Below, piece by piece: positions 44,151 through 56,189 of a stretch of 64,000 nucleotides of DNA (its first letter is position 1; every line of letters begins with the position of its first letter). This DNA is from Sabellastarte sp. h YS-2021. Taxonomy: Eukaryota > Annelida > Polychaeta > Sabellida > Sabellidae. A program made the translations under genes and the position numbers. The stretch is from assembly GCA_964017235.1 (NCBI GenBank), contig OZ024940.1, forward strand, positions 4,588,001 to 4,652,000. Direction: 5' to 3'. A model generated the notes under the pieces. It saw nothing but the letters and a program-made list of their open reading frames with translations, ran no database searches and had not been told where the DNA came from.

Positions 44151-47100
44151 GACAGACCTCTGCTGTAAAAGAGGCACACAGGGGTGTTGGGTTCTGGTTT
44201 CCCCTGGTAGAGCCATTCTGTCCATAAACAGAGGAAATGCTAAGGTTCTGGTGTGACCTTTCTTTTTATGCACCATAGCTCAAGTTTTTGTTATCCTCAG
44301 ATTTCCTCCCTCACTTGTTGAATCAACTGCACATAAATTCTAAACTTGTGAATCAAATGACTGCAGTTGAATGTCTGTTAAAGCCGAAGTCATGGCTAAG
44401 TGACTGCTTGTTTGGCCATTTGTTTCAGTGTTAGTATCACTGCTTGTATGACCGTTGAAAAGTCAGTAATACAAAATGGTAGTCTCTGCTAGATCTTTAG
44501 TTTTCAAATTGGTAAAAAACAAATTTATTTTAGTTGAAATTGTGTAAGATTTTTATCCTCCAAACTGGTTAAAGTAAGTTGATTTTAGTTGAAGTTGTAC
44601 ATAATTTTATGGAGGAGATGTTTTTTGTTTGGTCAGTTGTTTCTTTCTTTGCTCAGTTCCTCCGAAATCTACCTTAAGCCAGCTATGTGCAATTCTATTA
44701 AGTGAACCACTTTTACATTTTGTTTTGCAAGTTAAAGACAGGTTGTTTCTCCAGAAATTCCATTAAGAAGTGTTATTGTTAATGAACAAGATGGTTATCA
44801 GAAAGTAGATGAAATGGCCTAGAGACTGGTTCTGATTAACAAGAATTATGCAACTCTGACTGAACCCATTAAACATTAAAATCTATGCATATACTGGAAC
44901 GTGTTCTTCCCACAGACTCCTTAATACGCATAAGTACTCCATTTCTGGCAGGTGGGCTTGTGACGATTAACTCGTTCTCTGACAATAAGAGACGCAGCTG
45001 AACTACGACCGTAGTTTAAGGTGTGAGGTGCTATAACATAAAGATAAGGCTTCATTTAAGAGTTTGTACTCTTACTGTTGTTTGTTTACCTTGTTGCCAT
45101 GGCTTTACCAGCCACCTCTGTCGTTGTGGATGTCCTAGAGTTCCAGTTATCCCCTTTAATCATTCGAACGGGCAACTAGAGGTTCCTGTCCAGTGTGGGC
45201 AAGTTGGAGTAGTTTTGTATTGGGTGTAGTATTAGTTGGAATTTTTAAGCAGTGTTTACCAAATGATGCTCAACATGTTGATATTAATCCTGTACTTGTG
45301 AATTGTGGTCTCGATATGAATATTTTACTTCCTGGTTAAATCTAGGCCAAAAAGTAAAACGTATCAACTTGAATCGTGTTCTTGAGTTGTTATCTAGAAC
45401 TAGAATAGCTGGATAAGCCTGACCAGATTTGTGGCCTTGTTCGATTGTCTGCTTTTATTCAGTTAAAAACCGAGTTTGATACATCAGATATAGTCTAAAT
45501 TGTTGGCTTGTCGTTGATCTTTGACTGTGTGGTCAATATGGTCAAGTCTGGAACCCTGTTGTTCAGTTGCTGTATAAATTTGTGTATTTGACCTCCAAGT
45601 TCAGATGTAGGGAACACGGCAGATTCCTGTACATTCCTGTTGTGAGAACAGAATAAAACCTTTAACCTAGTGTTTGAGATATTGTCAAAAAGGGGCATTA
45701 AAATGACATTGTGTCTGTTGTAAGGACACTATTGACATATTTAAAATGGTTGTGTTGGATGTAATTGATCTGTATTTTTTTATCAGAAACAAACAAAATA
45801 ATTTAATAACTTGCGATAAGTATAAACATATTGTCAAAAGGGGGACTCATAATGACATCGAGTCTTGTTTTAAGGACACTATGGACATATTTCAAATGGT
45901 TGTGTTTGATATAAATGATGTGTAGTTTTTTATTAGAAACAAACAAAATAATGTAGAAACTTGTGATGAATATAAATGTTGGAATTTAAAAACTCCTTCA
46001 GTTTAACACCTCCCTCTCAGGTTGAAACAAATATGATACAAAACAAATATGGCTAGACAACACAAAATATCTTACCACATATCACAGCCAAAACTAGAAA
46101 ACTCACAATAAATTAACATAAATTAAGACTATAAAACGTAAGTTTCTAAAATTTTATTAAATAAGAAAAAGGGGATATTATAGAAACGTAATAAAATAAA
46201 TAATTATTACTGCACTAGTATGTTTGTACAGTTATTTCAGAGTTACATATTTGATTGTTTTGAACACACTGGTGACATATTTAAACTGGTTGGGTTTAAT
46301 GTGATTGGATTGTTCTAAATCTAAATTTTACAAGAAGACACATGCTTGATCCAGTCAAAAATGTTGCCTATGATGTTATCTGTGTTGTAAGTATTGAGTA
46401 AACTTAGCAACACATTCAAACCGGCTGTGTATTTCATGTGATTGGTCTGGAAACAAACATTTAATAATTTAACAAAATGGAAGCTAACAAACTTTGCTTC
46501 ACCACCACATTATAGGTGTTTGTTTGGCTTAGAATCTGTGGTTTTTTTGAGAGGTTTCTGGATAACCTGCTGCATTGAATGTGTTCTTGAAGTGGATTTT
46601 CTCCCACATCTGTTCATTAAAATCAAATTTGTATCAATAGCTTTAAAAAATAAAATAGAGTTGAGCAAGTCGAGCCTTTGAGGAAACTCTCGCTCTATAA
46701 TCCTGTGTCAGAATATAAATTGTGACACTTCAGAGTGTCTGGATGGTCGTAAATATCTCGATAAACGCTACAGGTGATGTGATCTTCAAGAAGGTTTTGT
46801 GCTGAAGTGTTCTTGGTGTATTTCTTCAGGATTTGCTCAGTTGATGGAAAGAACGTATACACATGCATCAGGGTTGAGCAAACAGGGCCTTCAAGTAACT
46901 GTCTCTGGATGGTTTTTGAACATTAGCTGCAAGTGACTAGGTTGGGTTTTTTTGTGTTTTTTTTTTTTTGCAAAATTGGACAGATATAACATATTACAAG
47001 GTGGAAATTTAGTCTGTGGATTCTTATAGATATCTCGCCACATGCTGCATATGTGCATATGATGTGTTCTTCTAGTGGATTTACAGCAGCGAAATGGTGA

Positions 47101-47859
47101 AAATACAATTTACAGTACTGTTGTGGTAATAATAATAATAATATACACATTTTTGATAATAACATGTGATCTTGTGATGAATTCCCTCCAGATACCAGGT
47201 GAAAGTGGATTCGGATGTTGTGGTAGCAAATTTGTCTGTTGAAATGGTTCCTGCTCATGCAGTGTGGCTCTCTTGGTAGTTAGTATGTTCTTTGGTTTGA
47301 ATGAGGTAAAAGTCTTCATACTTTATTTGATTGTTGCTCATTATGTCCAAATAACTTAAAATAATTCGCTTTTCACTACAGTTAAACACAATAGTTGTAG
47401 GGAGAGGGAACATTTCCCAAAGTTTTGCAGAAGTAAGATGTGAACACAGGCTTCTCTATACCTTCTCATTTTCCAGAGGTTAGATGTTTATTCCTCTGCT
47501 TTTAATCACCCAAAGTTACTCCAGCAAACTCTGCCTAACCAAGATATTGTGAGTTGTGGGGATTGCTCAGTGATAGTAACTGCTAGCAATACCAAGTCTG
47601 TAAAATTAGCTAGTCTGGAGCAATGACGTGAGTAAATAGGCAAAGCTATAGCTAGTCGAAGGTTTTCAATAGAACTGGTTCTCTGCATGAGGTCTAAGTA
47701 GCAGAAAATCTATCTTTAAAGTTGCTCCAAGATTGTTACAAATTTGAAATTTGTGACAGATGAAAGAATCCACAGTCATGTCAGTATACATAGTGGCACT
47801 ATATGCCTTGGTTAAGATTTCTAGACAAAGACTGCATATGATGTGCTCTTCTAGGGAGT
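44151..47859. other. Non-coding AT-rich block with dispersed repeat units
   Basis: No gene recognised. A pair of similar segments at about 45,660-45,970 shares 'attgtcaaaa-ggg', 'taaggacact', 'acatatttaaaatggttgtg' and 'agaaacaaacaaaataat'. Other parts carry weak similarity to the 33-39 kb repeats. Confidence 0.45.
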
Positions 47860-48660
47860 TTTCTGATGAAGTCAATGATGTGCCCCTCTAAAGGGTTTTC
47901 TCCTGATTTCAAGGATGTGCTCTTCTAGAGGGTTTTCTCCTGAAGTCAATGATGTGCTGTTCTAGAGGGTTTTCACCTGATGTCGATGATGTGCTGTTCT
48001 AGAGGATTTTCTCCTGATGTCAAGGATGTGCTGTTCTAATTGGTTTTCTCCTGATGTCAAGAATGTTCTTGTTGGTTTTCTCCTGATGTCAAGGATGTGC
48101 TGTTCTAGTGGGTTTTTTCCTGATGTCAATGGTGTGCCGTTTAGTGGGTTTATACTGATGTCAAGGATATTCTAGAGGGTTTTCTGCTGATGTCAAGGAT
48201 GTGCTCTTGTAAAGGGTTTTCTCCTGATGTCAAGGATGTTCTGGTGGGGTTTCTGGTGTCAAGGATGTTCTAGAGGGTTTTCTCCTGATGTCAAGGATAT
48301 TCTAGTGAGTTTATGTCAAGGATGTTCTAGTGGGGATTCTCCTGATGTCAAGGATGTTCTAGTGGCATTTCTCTTGATGTCAAGGATGTGCTGTTCTAAT
48401 GGGGTTTTTCCTGATGTCAATGATGTTCTGTTTAGTGGGTTTTCTCCTGATGTCAAGGATATTCTAGTGGGTTTATGTCAAGGATTTTCTCCTGATGTCA
48501 AGGATGTTCTAGTGGGTTTATGTCAAGGATGTTCTAGAGGGTTTTCTCCTGATGTCAAGGGTGTACTGTTCTAGAGGGTTTTCTCCTGATGTCAAGGATG
48601 TGTTAGTGGATTTTCTCCTTAACTCAATGATGTTTTAATGGGTTTTTCTCCTGATGCCCA
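47860..48660 (+). repeat. ~30-40-bp minisatellite, about 22 units
   Basis: The consensus 'ttttctcctgatgtcaagga' followed by 'tgttctagtggg' repeats with frequent internal deletions. Some units shorten to 'gggtttatgtcaaggatgtt'. A frame at 48,227-48,574 stays open by repeat periodicity but its sequence changes frame repeatedly, so it is not taken as coding. Confidence 0.9.
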
Positions 48661-49761
48661 CATATTTATGGTGATTTCTTTTTTCTGTGAATATGAAGTG
48701 ATGTGGATACTGTCATAGCAGAATACATGGCGGCAATTGAGTGATTGTTGATTGTTCAGGATGTCTACACAAGCACTCCCTCCAGGAGTTACAGTTGATG
48801 TTAAAACTGAGTGAATAAAGAGATATTGAGACAGGGTTACAGGCTGTCAGTAACAATGCTGAGTACTTGTTCCAGTATGACCTTCACTTTTTAGTAGGAC
48901 ATAAAACCTGAAATTTGACCTTTTTCAGGCACTCTGTCTAGGTCACTTTATGAGGGGGTGTTCAAAATAAAACAAAGCTGTGTCTCGCTTATAATGGTCG
49001 TTATAGTTGTATGGTCTTAACATGGATGCTTGTCAACCAGGGTATTTCTGGTGGATACAAATGTACAATGGTTATCCCATGAACAGTGTTTGGCAGAATT
49101 CTGAATCTTCACATGCCCCACACTCCAGTAACTCTCAGGCCTCTTCTGTATTTTCTCTATTAAAGATTACTCTCCTTCTTGATGTCCATGTTATATTTCG
49201 TACAATTTACCTGTCTGTTGGCTATTTCGGTGGGGCTTAGGGTGCCTGGGAGTCGCCCCCAGGACGAGCTTGTAATTGAGGTTTAAAGTTGTTCATTCTT
49301 TGAGAGCTCCACCTTCTGTCACCTGTATAATCTTTTAAGGGGGAGTGTGGGGACATATTTTATTGTACCTGTGCACAAATACTATACATACTCATTATAA
49401 TAATCTTACTGGACTAAAGATATACTAGTGTCTTGATGTTTGAACACACAAAAAAAAAAGAAAAAAAATCTTTCTATACACTAAAACAAGCATAATCGTC
49501 CAAAATAATAATATACAAACAGTAATAACACAGTATGATATTAAAAAAGTAAAGATATTGTTAAAATATATGTATAATTAAGTCAAATGTGGGGAAAATA
49601 ACTTGACCTAGCATGTCTTATAAAATATTAAACAATTTCTATAAATATAAAGACATGAAAGTACCTTAGTGCATTTTAATTTGAACATTAAGTGGAAGTA
49701 AAATAGAAGGTTGAATTATTGACCATTTTATTTTGTGCCTATCTTGTATTTCATACGTGAG

Positions 49762-49865
49762 GAAGCAGCTCAGGTACCCAGTGGCAGCCGTCCTGGTCTG
49801 CATCTGCCAGCCATCAACTTGTCATTGGAAGAAGAGGAGGAAAGACCAGCCGATTATTTGAGCAG
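49762..49865 (+). other. Exon-like segment, unidentified
   Basis: GC content rises sharply against AT-rich flanks, with an acceptor (gag at 49761, or cag with exon start 49769) and a donor gtaggt at 49866. Two frames are open: one reads '...INLSLEEEEERPADYL', the other '...LVIGRRGGKTSRLFEQ'. The second continues without a stop into 'WNSPEEGKWTDYRNF...' of the segment at 55,624. Not recognised. Confidence 0.3.
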
Positions 49866-50632
49866 GTAGGTTATAGGTTGATTTTAGTGGGTACATTGTT
49901 TATCGATATTAGTGTAGTACTATTAACCATCGAATTTATAAAACAGCCAAAAACCTTAAGTTTCATAGTGCAAAAAGCAATGAAAATTATAAACGTGTGA
50001 AATAAAATGAGTATATATGGTTGCAATCTGTAAAATTGAATAAATTTGCTGTTTTCCTGCAACTTTTGCTTCGTTTATTTCAGACAGGAAGTGGGCAATA
50101 TAAGAGGTATATAGTACTTCCGGTTTTACGTGAATTCGTAAACAGTGTCGAAAACTTAAAACTATAAACTTACACTACAACTATTTGAAATAAGGCCTAA
50201 ATCTGAAGAAATTGTACACATCTATCTTGTTTTGTTTTTTTGTAGTTTTTAATCACAACTGCAATTGTTTTGGTAAATTTTGCTTCCTGTTCGCTGTTGG
50301 GGATATATTAAAATAAAACGTTTTGGTATCCCGGATTCGGAATATTTGGTAGACAATATAACCTCCCGGTATCGGCCGATATTGAAATATTTTAACATTC
50401 AATATCGATATGCACAAAGCCAAACCATATACCCACCAGTTGGTTTCACAGCATTTTCTTCCAAAGTATACAGTTTTAAATTTTTGAACCAGTGAGGGTA
50501 CGATGATGTAAAAGTGGCCAACTGGTATACCATCACAAAACACTGATGTTGCTGTAGGGATTTCAGGTTTATCTGTACAAAATGTTCATTTAGGATTATT
50601 TGAACTAGAAAAAAAGCTAGTATTGTTATAAC

Positions 50633-51030
50633 TAGGGGTGCGACCGAGCAGTCGACACTCGCCGAGCAAGTCGAATTTCACGAAAATTCAACCCCAATTC
50701 TTAGAGTTGAGTGCTTGTGTATATGTAACAACCGATAGAACCGGTTACGTTTTTTAGTTAATAAAACATAAATAGCATACCTTACTTTCATTAAATCGCA
50801 TAATCCCCGGCCCCCATTTGTAACATAATATCATTGATATTATGTGCTGACAATAGCTAATTCAAGCGATTCAAAGCTTTCATCTTTATATTTTTTTCGT
50901 TTACGGGAGCCACCATATTGGATGTCGTTTTCTGTTATGGTGGATACTAAATGTCATGAGGGCTCGATGTCGAGTCGAGTTTTTATCTGCGAGCAATCGA
51001 CCCGAATTATTTGTACTCGTCACACCCCTA
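50633..51030. mobile_element. hAT-like MITE with 8-bp TSD
   Basis: A 398-bp element with ends 'taggggtgcg' and 'cacaccccta' and the exact duplication 'gttataac' (50625-50632, 51031-51038). The interior near each end carries TCGA-rich words ('gcagtcgacactcgcc', 'gatgtcgagtcgag'). Typical non-autonomous hAT structure. Confidence 0.9.
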
Positions 51031-51477
51031 GTTATAACATATTAAACATTTTGTCAATTTGTAAGATTTGATTAAAATTTGGCATATTTCGCCAAGTCTT
51101 TCAGTGTCTTCATACTCCTTGTGTGTCAGATTTGCCTAAAATCTTCTGTGTACCCCTGATATCACAATTTTGAAATTTGCAATTCTGATATCTCGACTGT
51201 GAGGCTGAAAGGGGAACAACACTGTAACTGTGCTAATAATCAAATATTTAGTGTCTTTGTTATAGTTGATACAATTAGATGTCTTCTGTAAAACCATCTA
51301 CAAGGCAGAAAAGTCACCATGGAATGTAAACCGGACATGGATTGATGACAGGTTCACTGCACATGCAGTTAATATTTAAGTTGAAACAATTACAAGTAGG
51401 AGTAGAAATTTTGCAATTTTTATTGGAAAAATTAGAAGACCAACACCTTGGATGCATGAATTTTACATGTAGTTAAA

Positions 51478-51714
51478 GGGGGCCATGGTAGCAGATTGGT
51501 AACACTCTCGCCTCCCACCTCTGAGGCCGAGGTTCGATTCCCGGCACGGCCTCATGTGGGAAAGCTGGTAGTTGCTTGCCGTTGTTCGGCAGTTTACAGT
51601 ACAGAACCCTAACAAACTGTATGTACTGGTTTCCTCTGCCCTTCCAACTACCCGTACAGTATATGACCTGTACAGTGTTGAAAGCGACGTAAAACCCCAA
51701 ATAAATAAATAAAA
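51478..51714 (+). mobile_element. Full-length tRNA-derived SINE, family 1, with 14-bp TSD
   Basis: Head 'gggggccatggtagcagatt', B box 'ggttcgattcc', core 'gttgaaagcgacgtaaaacc' and an aaat tail. The exact 14-bp duplication 'tacatgtagttaaa' (51464-51477, 51715-51728) gives both borders and suggests a recent insertion. Confidence 0.92.
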
Positions 51715-52210
51715 TACATGTAGTTAAAATGAGCCATGTATTGTTTGTGATTAAGTGATATTGAAATAGTATTGCTGGAAAATTAATAATAAATACTACC
51801 TAATATCTGCCCTTCAGCCATTCAAGTCAAATCTTTGTTTAAAAGGTCTATTGAAATTATTCTGTTTTTATATAGAAGGGTTATTTGTTATAATTTATCT
51901 TGTAAAACATAGACTTGTTAAAGGTCAGTGGTTTGCAGTAGAGAAATGAGGACCATTTGTGTGGCATTACTTTCCTCCATGCCTCCCCCCAAAAAGTCTG
52001 ATATGTGGGTATGTTGAACCTTTCCAAACCAGTTTGTACTAGAGCCATAGCCAATGAAGTGGCTGAGAAGGTCCTCCGTGGTCTTGAGGCCGAAATAGTA
52101 GTCGTAGCAGTAGTAGTCATATGAAGCATTTATAGAGCACCAAATTGATGAAAACGTCCTCCAAGGCGCTGATGTCCAAGAAGGTATAGTCCTATTGTTA
52201 TGCATGCTAC

Positions 52211-52362
52211 AGGTCCGCAGTGGCTCTAGTGGGGTTAGCATGTCTGGCATCTAATCACAGGCTGTCACCTCTGTGTGTGGGTTTGACTCCCACAAGTGAT
52301 AAGTTCGAGGACCTGTCCCAATAGGACCCTGGTTATTGACTGGAGTATAAAGCACCAATTTT
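52211..52362 (+). mobile_element. tRNA-derived SINE, family 2
   Basis: It shares with the 4.6-kb copy the words 'cacaggctgtcacctctgtg', 'gaggacctgtcccaatagga', 'ccctggttattgac' and a final 'aaagcaccaatttt'. The head 'aggtccgcagtggctctag' is diverged. Confidence 0.75.
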
Positions 52363-52789
52363 AACTTGTTGCTAACGTGTTGTCATGGTCTTGCAGCAAT
52401 GGCGTCTGCCTCATCCACTTTAAAACCTTCAGAAATAGTGAGAGTTTTACCTTATTATCTTGCCTGTCAAATCTGTTTTCATTGTCGGGGTCTATGTGTG
52501 TCATTTTGTGTTAACCCTTTCAACAGTTTTTCATCATTTTCTCGGACTTGGGCGAGGTATTTTTTTAAAAAGTTGTATGGATAGTACCTTGGCAGTATTT
52601 TATGATCAGTATCTTACATCTCGAGATATTTTTTGTGAGCATAAGGTTTTCATTTAACATTAGTATTCTTGTTAGCAGAAAGCGTTGTATGAGCATAAAG
52701 TTTTCTTGAAACACCAGGTTTCTTGTCAGCATTAAAAAAGTCATACGAGTACAAGATTTTACTAAAGATTAGTTTTTATGTGAAGTGAA

Positions 52790-55255
52790 GGTTTATTCCA
52801 ATCCTAAGTATTTTGTCAGTGTCTTGATTTATGTGAACGTAAGGTTTCTCCAAGTGTAAGGAGTTTCTCTAAGCGTGCGGGGCTTCTCCAATTAGCCAAG
52901 GCGGTGTTATGCTAAGGGGTGTCCTGAAGCCATGGAGTGGACGGGCATTCTGGACGCAGTGCGCTGTCGCGGGGTTGGGTCGTTCCAACCGTAAAGGGTT
53001 TCTCTGAGCGTGAGGGGATGTTTTGAAGTTGAGTTTTTGTATCAGTAAGGTCTTTTTTTTTCAATCCTAAGTATTTTGTTAGTGTCTTGATTTATGTGAA
53101 CGTAAGGTTTCTCCAAGTGTAAGGAGTTTCTCTAAGCGTGCGGGGCTTCTCCAATTAGCCAAGGTGGTGTTATGCTAAGGGGTGTCCTGAAGCCATGGAG
53201 TGGACGGGCATTCTGGACGCAGTGCGCTGTCGCGGGGTTGGGTCGTTCCAAGCGTAAAGGGTTTCTCTGAGCGTGAGGGGATGTTTTGAAGTTGAGCTTT
53301 TGTATCAGTAAGGTCTTTTTTTTTCAATCCTTAGTATTTTGTCAGTGTCTTGATTTGTGTGAACATAAGGTTTCTCCAAGTGTAAGGAGTTTCTCTAAGC
53401 GTGCGGGGCTTCTCCAATTAGCCAAGGTGGTGTTATGCTAAGGGGTGTCCTGAAGCCATGGAGTGGACGGGCATTCTGGACGCAGTGCGCTGTCGCGGGG
53501 TTGGGTCGTTCCAAGCGTAAGGGGTTTCTCTAAGCGTGAGGGGATGTTTTGAAGTTGAGCTTTTGTATTAGTAAGGTCTTTTTTTCAATCCTTAGTATTT
53601 TGTCAGTGTCTTGATTTATGTGAACGTAAGGTTTCTCCAAGTGTAAGGAGTTTCTCTAAGCGTGCGGGGCTTCTCCAATTAGCCAAGGTGGTGTTATGCT
53701 AAGGGGTGTCCTGAAGCCATGGAGTGGACGGGCATTCTGGACGCAGTGCGCTGTCGCGGGGTTGGGTCGTTCCAAGCGTAAAGGGTTTCTCTGAGCGTGA
53801 GGGGATGTTTTGAAGTTGAGCTTTTGTATTAGTAAGGTCTTTTTTTTCAATCCTAAGTATTTTGTCAGTGTCTTGATTTGTGTGAACATAAGGTTTCTCC
53901 AAGTGTAAGGAGTTTCTCTAAGCGTGCGGGGCTTCTCCAATTAGCCAAGGTGGTGTTATGCTAAGGGGTGTCCTGAAGCCATGGAGTGGACGGGCATTCT
54001 GGACGCAGTGCGCTGTCGCGGGGTTGGGTCGTTCCAAGCGTAAAGGGTTTCTCTGAGCGTGAGGGGATGTTTTGAAGTTGAGCTTTTGTATCAGTAAGGT
54101 CTTTTTTTTCAATCCTTAGTATTTTGTCAGTGTCTTGATTTGTGTGAACATAAGGTTTCTCCAAGTGTAAGGAGTTTCTCTAAGCGTGCGGGGCTTCTCC
54201 AATTAGCCAAGGTGGTGTTATGCTAAGGGGTGTCCTGAAGCCATGGAGTGGACGGGCATTCTGGACGCAGTGCGCTGTCACGGGGTTGGGTCGTTCCAAG
54301 CGTAAGGGGTTTCTCTAAGCGTGAGGGGATGTTTTGAAGTTGAGCTTTTGTATTAATAAGGTCTTTTTTTCAATCCTAAGTATTTTGTCAGTGTCTTGAT
54401 TTGTGTGAACACAAGGTTTCTCCAAGCGTAAAGAGTTTCTCTAAGCGTGAGGGGATGTTTTGAAGTTGACTTTTGTATCAGTAAGGTCTTTTTTTTCAAT
54501 CCTAAGTATTTTGTCAGTGTCTTGATTTGTGTGAACATAAGGTTTCTCCAAGCGTAAAGAGTTTCTCTGAGCGTGCGGGGCTTCTCCAATTAGCCAAGGT
54601 GGTGTTATGCTAAGGGGTGTCCTGAAGCCATGGAGTCGACGGGCATTCTGGACGCAGTGCGATGTCGCGGGGTTGGGTCGTTCCAAGCGTAAGGGGTTTC
54701 TCTAAGCGTGAGGGGATGTTTTGAAGTTGAGCTTTTGCATTAGTAAGGTCTTTTTTTCAATTCTAAGTATTTTGTCAGTGTCTTGATTTGTGTGAGCATA
54801 AGGTTTCTCCAAGCGTAAAGAGTTTCTCTAAGCGTGCGGGGCTTCTCCAATTAGCCAAGGTGGTGTTATGCTAAGGGGTGTCCTGAAGCCATGGAGTGGA
54901 CGGGCATTCTGGACGCAGTGCGCTGTCACGGGGTTGGGTTGTTCCAAGCGTAAGGGGTTTCTCTAAGCGTGAGGGGATGTTTTGAAGTTGAGCTTTTGTA
55001 TTAATAAGGTCTTTTTTTCAATCCTAAGTATTTTGTCAGTGTCTTGATTTGTGTGAAGATAAGGTTTCTCCAAGCGTAAAGAGTTTCTCTAAGCGTGCGG
55101 GGCTTCTCCAATTAGCCAAGGTGGTGTTATGCTAAGGGGTGTCCTGAAGCCATGGAGTGGACGGGCATTCTGGACGCAGTGCGCTGTCGCGGGGTTGGGT
55201 CGTTCCAAGCGTAAGGGTTTCTCTGAGCGTGAGGGGATGTTTTGAAGTTGAGGTT
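52790..55255 (+). repeat. 262-bp satellite, nine units plus one partial
   Basis: The landmark 'gccatggagtggacgggcat' (one copy reads gtcgac) occurs near 52,931, 53,194, 53,456, 53,717, 53,980, 54,240, 54,627, 54,889 and 55,150. Spacing is 261-263 except one 387-bp gap holding an extra 126-bp partial unit (about 54,360-54,485). Units are nearly identical and much more GC-rich than the flanks. Each contains four or five diverged sub-repeats of 'tttctctaagcgtgagggg' type. Minus-strand frames across it exist only because the unit lacks stops in one frame. Confidence 0.95.
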
Positions 55256-55623
55256 TTTATGACCTCAAGATTTTGTCCAAACCTCAGTTTTGGTTTTTTT
55301 CCCAACCCGTATTATTTTGTCATTATTTATGTTTTCTTTGAGATTAAGGGGTTTTTCTGTGAGTTATATTTAGAAAATTTCCATTATGGCTGGCGATTGT
55401 GACTTGTCTAGTTGGTCTAAAATATCGGGGACTTCTCCATAATGACAAGCGAGTACTTTTGATCTAAGATGTGTAACTTCAGGACATTTTTAGCCAAATA
55501 ATTTCAAAAAAAAAAAAAAAAAAAGTTTCATGGAGAGAGCATTTCAAGCTCATTTTGTTTATCCTACTTGTCTGCATCATTTCCTAAAAACGTCAGCTGA
55601 CACTCTTGTTTTTATTATTTCAG

Positions 55624-55701
55624 TGGAACTCACCAGAAGAAGGGAAATGGACTGACTACAGGAACTTTATTGTAAAAGACTTGCCAAAAGACAATCCTTA
55701 A
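55624..55701 (+). other. Exon-like terminal segment, unidentified
   Basis: The acceptor 'ttttattatttcag' precedes an open frame 'WNSPEEGKWTDYRNFIVKDL' and a few more residues to a TAA at 55699-55701. The sequence looks protein-like and joins in frame to one frame of 49,762-49,865. An alternative frame also ends soon after. No family was recognised. Confidence 0.3.
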
Positions 55702-56189
55702 AAGATGAATAATCAGAATTGTAATACTGAAGTACAGAGACATATTGGTTTAAAAAAAATCCATATTGTTTTCAGTATATATTTAGAATTGTAAAATGAA
55801 AACAAAACTATATTGTGTTAAAGGAAATATTGTTATGTCAGCTGACATTATGGCATCACTCTGCGTCCGCGTGGACAACTTCTCCAAAACTACAAGGCCC
55901 AGAGACATGCTGGTTTTTTTTTTTAAGATACCTTAACTATCGAGGATGAAAAATAGTTCAAGGCATGCAGATCTGTTTGTTCGTCTGTTCTCCAGAGCCA
56001 TTATAAGTGAGGTGCCCCCCACCCAAAGTGTGAAAATCACAACACTTTATCACAATTTTCTCATTGACTGTTGCAGAGATTTTTTTCATATCTTGCATAT
56101 ATATACTAGGCCCCAAGTAGATTCCCGTGTGAGAGTTTCAGGCCTGGAACTTTCTTTATTATTTTTTTAAGAATTTTTAAAATAATTTT

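Noticed and set aside
48227-48574. 115-codon open frame over the minisatellite
   Set aside because: Repeat periodicity keeps it open; the encoded words change frame between units and there is no domain or splice support.
53656-54686. Several overlapping minus-strand frames with similar proteins
   Set aside because: They are the same 262-bp satellite unit read in one stop-free frame.
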